Shown: positions 11,158 to 22,651, numbered from the stretch's first letter. The stretch is DNA of 64,000 nucleotides from Heligmosomoides polygyrus polygyrus (GCA_947396885.1 OX377202.1:20646001-20710000), one strand, 5' to 3'. Notes: generated by a model not told the origin, from the letters alone. Numbers and translations: made by a program.

Positions 11158-12523
11158 CAATTGGGTGGTTACGAGGATTTCGATAGGTCCACCTAAGATA
11201 GGATAGAACGCATCTTATGGGGACCTAAAATGCAAAAACGACGAGCGGAAACCTGCCACCTAAAGAAGAAAAAAGAATGAAAGCACTCATCCACAGGCGT
11301 CGGCGGAAGAGAAGCCCCTGGTTCAAAGGGCTCACCGACCATATCGAACGCGGGTTCTGCCACGCGGGGCAGCGCAACACGCACGAAGTGATCGGTTTTG
11401 AGCCATTTTGGCTGTCATTGGGCCTCACGTCCCGAAGTCGCTCACTTCACGCGTCGATGCGCGACTTCGCATAGCAGTACACGAGCTCCATAGCAAGGGT
11501 GAGCCCTCTAGATCCAAGGCAAGCTCACCTTCCGACGACTGCAGGTGTTTTCATTTTTTTCTTCAAAATTCCTATTTCCGATCGTGTTTTTTGTGTACTA
11601 GGCCCACCTAAGATCCGTTCTATTACATCCTAGATGGACAAAAATGCAAAAGCGACGAGAAGAAAACATGCGATTTAAAGAAGGAAAGGAACGGCAACAC
11701 TCACCCATAGGAGGCGGCAGGAGAACTAGCTCTTTGTAGGAAGGTTTGACAGCCTTATCGAACGCGGGTCCTGCCACGCGGAGCCGCGCATCAAGCGCGA
11801 AGTGAGCCGTTTTGGGCCACTTTGGCCATTTTTGGGCCTCAAAACTCGAAATCACTCAGGCCTATGTTATACTTCGGCGACGCTGTTGTTGGCGACGTCG
11901 GCGATAGTGTTGCGCGGGCAGCTACGCACTGGGTAGCACCCGCTCAACATCGTCGCATGGAAGGACCTGCTTTCGGTAAGGTGGGTGAGTCCTTTATATC
12001 CAAGGCAAGCACTCCTGCCGACGACTGTGGGGAGCAAGCGGAACATACAAAAACGCGCGGCGGGTGCGGCGACTGCGGCGGCAAGCCCGACGTCCACATG
12101 GTGTGTGTTGCTACAGTCACGGAGTCTAAAGGCCCGCGCAGACTTCTGCGGCGAGCGGCTTGAATCATCATCAGTGGGAGCGGTGAAGGCGAGGTACTGT
12201 ACTGTTTCTAGTCGGGACGTCGGGACCAACTGGTGCTTAACAATGACGCGCCCCGATGACGATCGCGCGCCCGCATCGACCGTCTCCGCTCTGGATCCCG
12301 CCGCGAAAGGGCAAAGCGCAGAGCGCAGACAGACAGACGCTGGAGCGGCGCCGCCGGGTGGAATGATTCAAGTCATTTCCGCCAGCGACGCCGCCGGTGC
12401 CGCCGGTGCCGCTGGCGGCGAGCTCTGCGTCTCTGCCCTATGGTTAAGCATAGGGCAGCGGCGACGCCGCAAAAGTCTGCGGGGGCCTTAATGCCCTTGT
12501 AACTGCGTAAGCCTCTTCTGCAG

Positions 12524-12676
12524 CCTCTGCCCAGCTATTTGAGAGTCCACCGGTGCACTTAGTCAGAGAAAATCGATATGTCAAAAGGGAATTGGATGAT
12601 CTAATCGAAGAAATAGACAACTGTTTCCATTGGGAAAAGATTTGGGTTTCCTTTGTGAGAAGAATCTTCATTTTTA
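12524..12676 (+). other. Possible coding segment interrupted by a transposon
   Basis: After an acceptor-like 'cttctgcag' the frame stays open and reads as charged, helix-like protein (for example VKRELDDLIEEIDNCF then WEKIWVSFVRR) right up to the TA where the DD37D element inserted. On the far side of the element, taking one TA as the original site, the same frame continues ten codons to TAG. This fits an ORF broken by insertion, perhaps one belonging to the surrounding composite. No family recognised; protein-coding status is inferred. Confidence 0.35.
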
Positions 12677-13691
12677 CAGGGTGGACCAAAATAATGTGGA
12701 CAAAGTCTGGGGTTTTCCGGCGCAAAAATATCGAGAAAATATTTTCCCGCGCAAAAGTGGGTGGATCGAAATCCGAAGGTCTCCATGAGAAGCACCGCCC
12801 GTGACATTGGCATCAGCTTAAGTTCTGTGCTGCGAATAACCAAAAAGGAACTGCCTCAAGCCCTATAAGTTGCACAAAGCCCAACTCCTAACGAACAAGA
12901 TCAAGTGAATACGGCTCGATTGATGCCGCCAACTCAAAGAGCGGGCCGCAGGTCGTGGCTGGGAACGGATTCTGTTCACGGATGAGAAGCTGTTCACCGT
13001 GGAGCAGGCGCACAATCTCCGAAATGATAGATTCTGGTCCGCAGAGGCTCCAAGCACCTCTGCTATCGTCGAGCACCGCCAGAACCCACAATCGGTCATG
13101 GCTTGGGGCGGAATCTGCGCAAGCGGCAAGACCCCCTTTTCGTTCGTAAATAAAGGAGTGAAAATCGACGAAGATGTGTAACAGCGAGACATTCTCAAGT
13201 CCACGGTTATTCCTTGGACCCAGCAGCGCTTCGGTGATGCCCATTGGACGAACCAGCAGAACTCTTCTCCCGTACATAAGGCGAAAAGTACGCAGGAGTG
13301 GTGCAAAGCCAATCTCCCCGATTTCATCACGCCTTCGGAATGGCCGCCGTATTCTCCGGGTTTGAATTCGATGGACTGCAATGTATGGGGCATTTTAGAG
13401 GCTAGGGTCGGCCTCAAACGCCATCGAAGTCTCGAGTCCCTGAAGGAATCCTTGCGCCAAGAGTGGGAACGATTGTCTCCTGTTGATCTTCGGCCCATCG
13501 CCGAAAACTTCGCGAAACGTTTGGCCCTCTGCATCCGCTCCAAGGAAGCCACTTCGAAACTGTAAAACAACACAACAAACTGAACTTAATGTTTGTGCTG
13601 TTGTAATTTATTTGTCGTTCTCTCGAATTGCTGGTTGTTTTATAATTATGATTTAAAAAATCTTGTCCACGTTATTCTGGTTCACTCTGTA
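12675..13691 (+). mobile_element. Tc1/mariner element, DD37D (maT-like)
   Basis: About 1.0 kb bounded by TA and imperfect inverted repeats of about 28 bp; the left begins CAGGGTGGACCAAAATAAT and the right end reads back as CAGAGTGAACCAGAATAAC. The TA target duplication typical of the superfamily is intact. It encodes a decayed transposase on the plus strand. Confidence 0.88.
12780..13565 (+). pseudogene. DD37D transposase remnant
   Basis: Reads in broken frames as a Tc1/mariner transposase: helix-turn-helix remnant ('RSTARDIGISLSSVLRITKK'), first catalytic Asp in FTDEKLFTVEQ, then VMAWGGICASGKTP, the second Asp position changed to Asn in QQNSSPVHKAK, and the third Asp kept in LNSMDCNVW. There are 37 residues between the second and third positions, which is the maT spacing; the usual SPDLN is SPGLN here. 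The C-terminal part is open from 13362 to the stop at 13563-13565. Loss of the second Asp and frame breaks mean it is inactive. Confidence 0.85.
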
Positions 13692-13944
13692 AAAGCGGCA
13701 TATCCAGATACAACCCAGCATAGTCGGTAGTTCGTTAGGACTTAATTTTCATGTAACAGCCCACTTAGGAGCTCTGCGTCTATGGCGGTTCGTCGCGCGT
13801 GCTGCAGAAGCCACCGCGCGCGCGGCGAAAAATTGTATGTTCGTACTACAAGCCGACGGCTGTTGGTGAATGTTTTCGTTTTTTTTCTTCTTTAAAATGC
13901 ATGCTTCCGGTCGTCTTTTTTGTGTTTTAAGATCCTCCTAGGAT

Positions 13945-14440
13945 GTGTCACACCCTAATGTACCCAGCCAAATCTCTGCACCTACACCTTTGGGATACCG
14001 CATATTTCACAATTTAATTAGTATCTACGGTCGTAAGTGTCTATGGTTCTCTCGAATCCCCCCTTTTCCTAAGGAAAGCTATCTTCTCTCAGTGTTTTTT
14101 AGCGTGAAAGGCTCTGATGAGCTTAGTGCGGGCATTTCTCCTCTCGCTGCTGAGCGCGTATGTTATCGGTGCTCTATTTTCTGGCCAAGAAATTTTCACG
14201 GGCAGTCCAATATTTGTTTGTGGTCCAATATTCGTTTGTGCTACAACATTCCACACCTTCCAAGAACAGCTTAAAGACAAACGAACTCTTTGATACAAAG
14301 GACTGACCAAGTCGACCTTCACTATTGCAAATTGTGAAAGAGCAAAGCCATATAAGTGTGATAGTAAGCTTAGTTGTAAAAGTATGGACAATAAAGAATT
14401 AGTTTGGTTTGCGTTTCGCACAGGATCTTCGACAAAAACC
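13945..14440. other. No gene assigned
   Basis: Contains part of a 158-residue minus frame (14089-14565) with no recognised domain and no splice context; probably a chance frame. Confidence 0.3.
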
Positions 14441-14445
14441 AAACA

Positions 14446-14502
14446 GGGTATCCGGTACTTGTGAAGCAGACGGCCCTCTGCTTCATAAGCACCGGGTATC
14501 CT
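14446..14502. repeat. Hairpin with 25-bp arms
   Basis: 14446-14470 and 14478-14502 are inverted copies with a few mismatches and a 7-nt loop; the inner stem 'gaagcaga' with 'tctgcttc' is exact. Could be a tiny foldback element. Confidence 0.75.
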
Positions 14503-14504
14503 TC

Positions 14505-15950
14505 CCCCTCTGCACATCAGTAAGGGAGGGGAGGAAGAAGGAGTTGCTGCTGCGAAACCGAACAAATATCAAGAATAACAACTCGTTTTAACCTTTTCTA
14601 GTGATATCCCATATTGTTTGAAAGATTCATTTCTTAATTGAAATGTGTCGCGTCCAGGTCAACTAATTCGTTCACACTTCAGGGGTGATTTGGTAAGACA
14701 TGCCTTGGAGGAATAGTACAGTGAGTGTTCAAGTGATTAGCGACAGAGTCCACAGAATCCTATACTCGGTCTAAGCCTCTTAGGCGTTCCAAAGGACTTC
14801 ATCAACGAGGAAAAAGGCTTTGACAATGGCAGACAGAAGGGCTTTCCGGAGAAAAGCCGCAAGTCTTGCTAGTAATTGCGGGTTGACAGACAACAGCAAC
14901 GGCGCTGCAGAACACAGCCGGCGCAGCAGCTGACTGACTGCCATCAGCTGCAACGAGCTTCCAGCACAGCTGAACTGCGGAAGAGTGTTTTTTCGCTGCA
15001 AGACATGCTGGCACCCCATCACAATGCGGCCCTCACATTAGCGGACCGAAAACGGAATCACGGTCCGGAAAATGGGACGATGCTGGACATGACGAGGATA
15101 CGAACCACAATTGCAAACCATATCTTGAGATTCTCATGGACGCCACATATGGAAACAGATTGAGCTTTGGGCGGCGGTTAGCACATACTTGAATCTGGAA
15201 CTTCCTCATAGTCGTGATCATCAAGGCCTTGAAAAGTAATAACAACTCAACTGTGAGCTGAAGTTGTATTGATAAACAGGCCAGGTTCTGACACTGATCC
15301 TCCACCAAACGAAAAGATGGATATGAAGCACGCTAGCCACCGTGAATTCACACTTCCATAACCAGTCACCCTCAAAAGGATCTGCATCAGGTACATGGTT
15401 GCTTAGGAGGCCTACGGTATACTCCTGCGACGGCCTTGGCGACAGGGCAACAAACAGTCACTGATGCAGGCGAGAGCGGTATTTCTACACGTCCCCAGCT
15501 TTCGTTACAGTAGTAGATGAACAGTCGATGGGAGAAGTTGTCGCGCCGTCGCTCCCGCGATATGTCGTGTCGCAGAGGGTGTTATACTCCTGAGAAGCGG
15601 AGGAGAAACATACTTCCTTGAGGAAACCGTCGATCATCGCCGTGCAATGCGCAGCGATGGGCGACAAACGCGGAGTCACGATGCTCGTCATTGCCTGCTA
15701 CTGCCTCCTTACGTGCGTTCCCGACGAAATTTATATGAGGGGAAGTATGTGGGGCCTTAAGATTTTTGGAGGTGCTGCAATAACGATTCACATCATTATT
15801 CATTATCCGCCGCTGATTTGTAGCCGATTTCTCGCTGCCAGCGACTGTCTGCGCTCTAGCCGATCGTGGCAGGAATCTGGAATGGAAACGGACGCGTCCT
15901 ATGGACTCCTCGATCGATGCTCCAACCATCTGATGCTTTGCCACATCTTC
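14505..15950. other. No gene assigned
   Basis: Opposed open frames (plus 15618-15953, minus 15582-15992) overlap each other; neither shows a motif. The minus frame has a charged composition but cannot be named. Confidence 0.3.
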
Positions 15951-15953
15951 TAG

Positions 15954-16104
15954 TTCTTCTCGTTCTCGTCGACAAGCATCCGAACTACGCATGTCGTCGG
16001 CTCAGAAAAAATGCAGGCCAATTAGCCACCGGACATTCGTGAACATCACGTTGAAGAAGAACTCTACGATGTCTGAAGAGTCCGACGAGGAAGAGGAGAA
16101 ATAG
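15954..16104 (+). CDS. Possible terminal exon with acidic C-terminus
   Basis: Follows an acceptor-like 'cacatcttctag' and stays open for 50 codons to a TAG at 16102-16104. The peptide is basic and serine-rich first (SSRSRRQASELR), then RTFVNITLKKN, and ends in an acidic tail SEESDEEEEK. An upstream in-frame stop makes a splice boundary necessary for it to be coding. Function unknown; a chance frame is possible. Confidence 0.3.
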
Positions 16105-16454
16105 GAAATATGGAACGGTGCCAGAAATGGAAAAAGACCTGCGCCAGCAAACATTTGGAGAAAAAGAACAATATATGAACAGGAAGGAGGCGATGATGGC
16201 GAAAACCCAGCTACAATAACGCCTGTAACAAACCCAGCCCACTGCTAAAATAACCTCTTCGTGTTCTAGAGAAGGTTCCTGAGCTCACTTGCTCCTTCTT
16301 GATTGCGAAAGATGCGTTGTGAAACGAAAACTGGCCATTTTCGAGTGATTAATGTCGATTCGGGCGCGTGATCTTCATCAGGGAGCATGATTTTTAAAGC
16401 GAGTAGCAGCAGTATTTCCTGACTAAAAGGAGTACAGGGCTTAGGGTGCATTGC

Positions 16455-17073
16455 GTTAGGTGTCTCCCACTACTGTAGAACGTGGAGCGACGCGCTCGAT
16501 TACCGTAGGCACCGTATTGCCGCTCCCGCCTCGGACCACTTTTCATGACAATATAAAACATAACGAAATGTAAAATTCAAAGAAGTAAAGAAATAAAGAA
16601 AGGTGAGGCGAGTCGAGTAGATCGCATACTGCTGCCGATTTCGTGCGCTGATACCTCCGAGATTAAAAGGAAGAAGCGGGATAAGGAACAAGACATCAAG
16701 GGTCATGTGTTTTCTTCTGCTTGTTTTATAGTTTGTTAGTTTACTAGCGTGTGGATGTAACTAATTCGATTTTATTGCCTTCGTGAAAGTGTATCATAAG
16801 GCAAGCTATCAATGGAGCCACTCAACGTCCCAAAACAAAAACAAAAAACTATGAAATACGAAAACTAGAAGAACAAAGAGAAAGAATGGCAAAAAGCGAA
16901 TAAAGTCCTCATTCACCGTCCTACGACAGAAAATCTGCTCCATGGCGCATAGTTTGCTCTGTTCATCCATTATACCTCGCCTGAGGCGGGCTCAACAACT
17001 CTGTTACGCTAACGTAATCGGGGCGGTCGCGGGCGACGGTGGCATGTTACCGTAACTCAGGGAGACACCTAAC
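16455..17073. mobile_element. Inverted-repeat MITE (GTTAGGTGTCTCCC ends)
   Basis: GTTAGGTGTCTCCC at 16455-16468 is exactly inverted at 17060-17073, and the adjacent 'gattaccgtagg' and 'taacgtaatcg' regions are also roughly inverted. A related end ('ctaccgtaatcgg' to 'cctaacgt') lies near 22485-22540. No coding frame inside. Superfamily unknown. Confidence 0.5.
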
Positions 17074-17081
17074 GTACAAAC

Positions 17082-18181
17082 CAGGGGTGTGCGCTGACTT
17101 GCCGCCGGTAAATTTTTTACCGCATATTTTTAACGCGGAAATTCGCCGGTACATTCCGGTAAATTCGGTAAATCCGTTAATTTTTTTTAAATTTAATATT
17201 CCCTCAAAAACAACTGGTTTTAAGTGGCGGCAATCTAAAAAAGCGTAAAGCTTTTCACCGAAACATCATTACGTTCAGAAAAACCATATCATCTTCATTT
17301 TATCATGCATACCTCATCCTAAAGCAATCAAAGCAAGCCGAAGCCTGATAATGCAGAATTGTAATGATCCATACTGTTGGTGCTTTAAAAAATATAAAAA
17401 CCTAATTGAAACTCTACAAAAACATTTCTGGAACATCCGACATTCAATCGAATATTGCTATATTTCTTTTGGATTAACAATCTAACTGCTTTTTGAAATT
17501 ATCATAATTATCATCATTTCATTAGATAAAGGAACGATTTACACCTACACCTTACACTACCACATTTTGAACTATTAAGCTGTTCTTTGGAGCAAAGCCA
17601 GACACTTCAGGAAGAACAACGAAATGTGACATGATAACGAACTTCTTTCTTTACCTATACAGGAAAAGAGTTTAAGAGTCCACCAGGAGATCAGGTAGAC
17701 TAGCAGAGTACATTCGGATGCCTTACATCTTGACAAATTATGGGAATAAGACAAGCGTGTATCTTATCTTTATTCCTCTAGCGATCGTCTATCCTGAGAG
17801 CTTCTATATCTCTAGTTCAAATTGTCTCATGTCGTGTGCGGAATCTCAGCGCGAGTTACTATCCCAGTGGAGCGCGTTTTAGCACTAGAGCGTACCATCT
17901 CCGCCTCGTAATGTAGGCATGGATGTTTTAAGGAGGTTGTGGACCACAAACGCTAATAGCAAGCTATCAGAGAAGATAGCAGCAATCATTTCTAGTCTGA
18001 GATCGGTAGTATGTTTCCTTCTCTATTTGATAGATAAGAACATGATTTTGTATGAAAAAGTCGTTAAATTTTCCGGTAAATTTGGGAATTTATCGAAAAT
18101 TTTCGTTAAAAGATTTTATCGCGAAAGTGCTGGTAAATCCGTTAAACCGGTAAATCGTTAACCGGTAAACGCACACCCCTG
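17082..18181. mobile_element. hAT-like non-autonomous element
   Basis: Starts CAGGGGTGTGCG and ends with its inverse CGCACACCCCTG, the classic form of hAT termini. The 8 bp before it, GTACAAAC, matches the 8 bp after it, GCACGAAC, at six positions, consistent with an aged hAT target duplication. Sub-terminal regions are full of 'ccggtaaat' and 'cggtaaatccgtta' repeats in inverse orientation, which are possible transposase-binding sites. No transposase frame is left. Confidence 0.8.
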
Positions 18182-18184
18182 GCA

Positions 18185-18500
18185 CGAACCCCAGTGCTTA
18201 TGGCGTTATACGCCGCCGCCGTTGGCCGCGGTAAGAGTGGGCGTGAGCGGCGCGCTCCACGAGCTTTGCCGCCCAGCGCTTAACGCTACTGTGCGGAGGT
18301 CTTTGCTCTCCCTCTATGAATGACGTGACTCTCGCCTCCACTTTATCAGGTAAATACCAGCGCCCGCGGCTCTGGGTCCCGGGTTGATGAGCACGCACGA
18401 ATCACATCGACGCGCTGTAACCGTCATCTCATCTAAAAGTCAGTGGTCACCTCGTCTATCGTCCAACCCCTCGGTTCCTCAGTATAGAGAATCTGAGATT
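18185..18500. other. GC-rich flank of the hAT element, unassigned
   Basis: A minus frame (18198-18398) is open, but no start, splice or domain evidence supports a gene. Confidence 0.3.
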
Positions 18501-18518
18501 TCTATTTGTTTATTATGA

Positions 18519-18712
18519 TCTGTGTTGTATCAGTATCGCAGCTGCCCATGTATTATTTGGTATAAATAGTGTCGGCTGCCTCACTATTTTCATTCTTCTT
18601 CATTCTTCTTGTTCTCGTATTGTTCTCGTATTAATTTGTATTTAACCGTTCCTGCGGAATAAAGAAATGGCGAATCGGTTCAACACAACAAGACACGAGA
18701 CACGCGTAACAG
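18519..18712 (+). repeat. Possible solo LTR or promoter/poly(A) unit
   Basis: Contains TATAAATAG at about 18560, pyrimidine-rich repeats 'cattcttcttcattcttctt', and AATAAAG at about 18658, all within 190 bp, starting TGT and ending ACA. That order fits a compact LTR, but no matching 5-bp duplication, partner LTR or polyprotein was found. Confidence 0.25.
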
Positions 18713-19049
18713 CGTTCGGATCCCGCTTACTCAGCATCCTCATCCATTTCAATTGCTATTTTTTCTATCGTTTCCACCGGCCCCTGCTTGGCTTCTGCTA
18801 TTGCCAAGTGACGAATACGTAGATTGGACAACGCCGCAAAAGCGGGAGGACAGGAGTAAGGTAAATGCATTGGCATTGCCTACCACTGCGCTTCCTTGCA
18901 CCCCATGTTTCGCACACAACACTGGTCGGTACAAGAGGGGGAGGGCATGGCAAGAGGAGTGAAGGACGGTGTTTCTAACTCCCAATGGAAAGTGCACTTA
19001 AGTCCGCGTCTATGGGACAGTAGAGCTGGGACGTCTATGGGACAGTAGA

Positions 19050-20752
19050 CATCATCATCATCATCATCATCATTTTCAATAGCGTTTGTCCCGCTCGGTG
19101 GCGGGGTCCGCTCTTCTGGTCTGGTGACGCCACTTCTCCCGATCAAACGCTTGGTTGGAATGGACACCAGCTAAGTCCATATGCAACGTATCTAGCCAAC
19201 GTTGTTTCGGGCGTCCTCTGGGTCGTTTTCCAGGGACTTCAAGTTTCAGGCCCATCTTACGTCGTTAGCGCGAAGGACGTGACCATACCATCGTAGACGT
19301 GCTTCGCGCAACTTGTCAGCTATCGAGGCGACTGAACCTTTGTCGCATGGTTTCATTGCGAACGCGGTCCAATCGCGTTACTCCAGCCGTCCACCTTAGC
19401 ATTTTCGTCTCCATTACACTGAGGCGGCTTTCAATTTCCTTCGTCACGGGCCAGCACTCAGCACCGTACGTCGCTACTGGGCGGACGACTGCTCTATACA
19501 CCTTTGACTTGAGGTACTCAGGTATTGTCTTGTCGCAAAGCACCCCAGTCAACGAACGCCATTTGGACCAGGCTGCGCTCACACGTGTGTTCACCTCCAA
19601 CTTTAGACTGCAATCGGACGTGACTGTTGATCCAAGATACTTGAAAGATGTAACTCGTGAGAGCTCAGTACCATTGGTCTTAATGGATCCATGTTCATTC
19701 ACATCCGTCGTCAAGCATTCCGTCTTTTTGACGTTTAGCTTGAGTGCGAACAATGCTAAGCGATCGCACTACGCCTGTGCCTGTCGCTCGAGCTCTGCTT
19801 TGTCTTCGCATGCAAGCATGACGTCGCATACAGCAGCGTCCAAGGAGCTGCCCTTTGAAGATCGCGTGTAATTGCATCCATGACGATCACGAAGAGCAGT
19901 GGGGAGAGCGCAGATCCCTGGTGCACTCCGACAGAGATTGGAAACTCCATCGAGGTGCCCGCTGGTGCTCGCACTCGCCTTGTTGGGCACGAGTAGAGGA
20001 TGCGCACCCACTCAATAAGCTCTTCAGGGATACCATGTCGTCCCAACGCGTACCATATCACTTCCCGCGGATCGCGGTCGAAGGCCTTCTCCAGGTCCAA
20101 GAAGGCGAAATGCACCGGTTTCTATTTCTCGCGGTGTTTCTCTAGCAAAAGACGAACAGCGTGAATGGCATCAACACTGCCACAGCCAGAGACGAAACCA
20201 CACTGATTCGTGGAAAGCTGAACGACATCCCGAATACGTCCATCGACAATTCGCTCAAAGGTTTTCATGGTGTGTGAAAGAAGGCGAATTGGACGGTAAC
20301 TAGCACAGTCTGCAGGAATATCCTTCTTCTTCCAAATCGGAATAGTCGTGCTTTGCTCCAACCCTCAGGCACTTTCTTCTCAACAACAACCTGATTGAAA
20401 AACTCAGTCAGCCAGTCAGCAGGGCACCAACCCTTCGACTTCCACAGGTCAGCTGGCAGGTCATCGGGATCAGTGGCCTTGCCTGATTTCATCTTCCTCA
20501 GGGCTGCTTCAGTTTCGCTCACTGTAATCTTCTGAACGGGCCGTATACAGGTGATGCAAAAGGCACAGCAGGATGTTCAAATTCTACATTCGAGATTTCC
20601 TAGAAGTATTCTCGCCATCTCTTCACAGCCCTCTTACGATCCGTCAGAAGATGACTGTTCTCATCGTTAATGCCAAAGAACTTCTCGATGTCTTCTGCTT
20701 GGCGACAGCGAGCTTTGGCGAGGCGGTAAAGATAACAGTAGATATAAACAGA
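19050..20752 (-). mobile_element. RTE-clade LINE, 5'-truncated
   Basis: Minus-strand non-LTR retrotransposon. The coding region ends with a stop at 19076-19078 and is followed almost at once by an (ATG)8 run (19050-19073), the very short microsatellite-tailed 3' end typical of RTE elements. The 5' side stops near 20752, before any endonuclease domain, as expected from incomplete reverse transcription. Confidence 0.9.
19076..20750 (-). pseudogene. RTE reverse transcriptase, frameshifted
   Basis: Order on the minus strand: a linker (KRAVKRWREYF), then KSGKATDPDDLPADLWK, IPIWKKKDIPADCASYRPI, the finger motif LDLEKAFDRDPREV, GVHQGSALSPLLF, then the catalytic box. That box is damaged: the YADD position reads LLYAT through a small deletion at about 19825, with DVMLACEDK picked up in the next frame. 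The thumb includes LNVKKTECLTTDV, FKYLGSTV, KMLRWTAGVTRLDRVRNE and a C-terminus near DPATERDKRY. The mutated active site and in-frame stops make it non-functional. Confidence 0.9.
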
Positions 20753-20759
20753 TGAATGG

Positions 20760-21620
20760 TCCAGACACATGTCGAGGCCACCTGAGCCTTGTATACCGAA
20801 AAAAGTCAGGAGATTGATACCAAATTTGTTTTGGAAGACCGGAAAACTCTACACATAGGCATGCCTCTGTAAGCCACATGGAATGCGCACACTTTAATTG
20901 GTCCTGTAGGGGGACTCAACCTGTGTAGTGGTGATTAGTTCTTATCCTGTAGTTGATCTGTTCATTGCTTGTTTTAGGTAATAGCTTTTGCTTATTCGTA
21001 CTGTATGTGTTGATTTGTAGACGATTTAAGAATGTTTCATCTACTTTGTTGCGCATGTTGAGTTTGTTATAATAAAGAGATAAGGCTACGTATAAAAACA
21101 GCGCTTTAAGCAGTAATTTGAGATGATATTATTGAACACAACCGATGCTTACAATTTCAACAATAGTTTGTCGCATTCCTTGATGTACACGCGACTACTC
21201 AAGTGCAAGCCCTCACCTTGTTTTCGGTTTGAAATTTGAGATAGCATTGTTGCGCCAATTTTATGACGCGATTTCTTGACACCTCTTGTCGAAAACAATA
21301 AAAGAATGAACGAGGAAAACAACACTCCGCATGCCCTCTTTCTGTTCAAGTAAGGTTTGATAAACCCACTGACGAAGGAGAAGCCGGCGAATGGGCACGA
21401 TAGCGTCGGAAAAACTGGACGGATCTCGAATAAGCTGATTGCTTTCTTGGGAGGAGACATCCGTTTTTTCAGAGGTAAACAATCCTTGTCCAGCAATAAG
21501 TCAAGTGATAACCGGCGGGACCCGCTACGACCGATATCAGTCTGATATCGTCTCGGACGAAGGACGACCAATGTATACTCCAGACAAGAAAATGGCCAGT
21601 CGAGCCGTCATCTGACTCGC
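20760..21620. other. No gene assigned
   Basis: A minus frame at 21149-21571 is open for 140 codons but matches nothing recognised. An AATAAAG lies near 21072. Possibly an old element tail. Confidence 0.3.
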
Positions 21621-21624
21621 CTGC

Positions 21625-21900
21625 AACACCTCCGACGCCTCTCTCGTCTCCGAACTTCCTCCTGCTCACCGTCATCGTGTTTTGCTTCCGACACCAGCCG
21701 ATACCCCGACGACCTCCAACTCGAAGTCATCACCTGTGAGTTGCTTCTGACACCGGTCGACACCTCCGAACACCCTACAGGACTTCCGACACACCTCACG
21801 ACCTCCAACTCGTCGTCATTATCTGAGGATGGCTTCGACACAGGGCGACATCTCCGAATACCCTAGAAGCCTTCCGACGCCTCCGAAAATTCTGATTCCA
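21625..21900. repeat. Minisatellite, period about 89 bp
   Basis: 'gacctccaactcg' recurs at 21711 and 21800 (89 bp apart), with the third unit more diverged at the left. Units are built of 'ccgacacctccgaa'-like words. The period is not divisible by three, arguing against a coding repeat. Confidence 0.6.
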
Positions 21901-22645
21901 CACAGTCTTACCCTTTCCTCTAGTTATTGTTGTTAATCTAATAAAAGCAGAAACTCTGCCTGGCAGTAGCACCAACCATTACACCTGACCACTTTCAGAT
22001 CAAAATGGACGTCCTACGAATTAAACACTAGACGTTTTAAGCTGTTTAAACTTTAAGGATGAGAAGACAATTGAGAGAAGGTCTCTGTAGTTCCGAGTAT
22101 TGTCAAAATTCGAGAATGAAAGATGCTCTCGCGTGTGAAAATTAGGTGGACCGGCCATGTAATGAGTTTCGCAGACGGACCAACGGGTGGGAGGAGGGGT
22201 GTGGGCGGAGTTTTAACAATGAATTTTCTTGCCTTTTTATACTAGACTTCACTATTTGGTGCAATTCCAATCGAAGGAGGGTCCACCTATCTTGATCCAT
22301 TAGAGCACTCTGGCACGCGAGAGGGACGAAAGGATGTGCTACTGGCATTTGTCAGAGTGACGCGATGACCAACGGGACAACAGGTATTACAAATATTGAG
22401 GCCAAAGTTAATAAAATCCCACACAACTGCTTTTCTCTGTCACTAAGAGATTTTGTCTGAGCCATGTTCGGCAAACTGAACACACTACCGTAATCGGAGG
22501 CGACGCGGAGCACGTTTACGGCACATACGGGTACCTAACGTGACGAACCTTTTGTTTACACACTGTCACCAAGCTCCTCAGTTCGTTTTTCACTCATAAC
22601 TCCCATAATACTCACCGTACATGCGTAAAGAAAAACTTGGCAACT
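21900..22645. other. No gene; LINE and MITE traces
   Basis: 'gaaaattaggtggaccggcc' at about 22138 translates as KIRWTGHV, a trace of a LINE C-terminus. The 22485-22540 segment resembles an end of the MITE at 16455-17073. Confidence 0.4.
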
Positions 22646-22651
22646 ACTCAC

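Larger units (their letters stand above)
11185..13945. mobile_element. GC-rich composite with repeated and inverted ends
   Basis: A terminal segment starting 'ccacctaagat' then 'aaaatgcaaaaacgacgagc' occurs at 11190 and again as a direct copy at 11603; an inverted relative ('cttctttaaaatgcatgctt' to 'cctcctagg') lies at 13880-13940. Both left copies share 'tatcgaacgcgggt' and 'tgccacgcgg'. The inside is CpG-rich. A DD37D transposon (12675-13691) is nested in it. This looks like a DNA transposon or duplicated non-autonomous element; the ends and superfamily are not certain. Confidence 0.45.

Noticed and set aside
11985..12491. 168-residue plus-strand protein
   Set aside because: Alanine/arginine-rich frame in CpG-rich repeat DNA with competing frames on both strands; no domain or splice support.
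12863..13573. 236-residue minus-strand protein
   Set aside because: It is the antisense of the DD37D transposase at 12780-13565.
14089..14565. 158-residue minus-strand protein
   Set aside because: No motif, overlaps a hairpin and shows no start or splice context.
18519..18712. Complete LTR retrotransposon
   Set aside because: TATA and AATAAAG are in LTR-like order, but there is no second LTR, primer-binding site or polyprotein.
18753..18858. Plus-strand exon ending at AAG/GTAAAT
   Set aside because: The donor is plausible and SDEYVDWTTPQKR looks protein-like, but no acceptor or partner exon could be placed.
19299..19871. 190-residue plus-strand protein
   Set aside because: Antisense shadow of the RTE reverse transcriptase.
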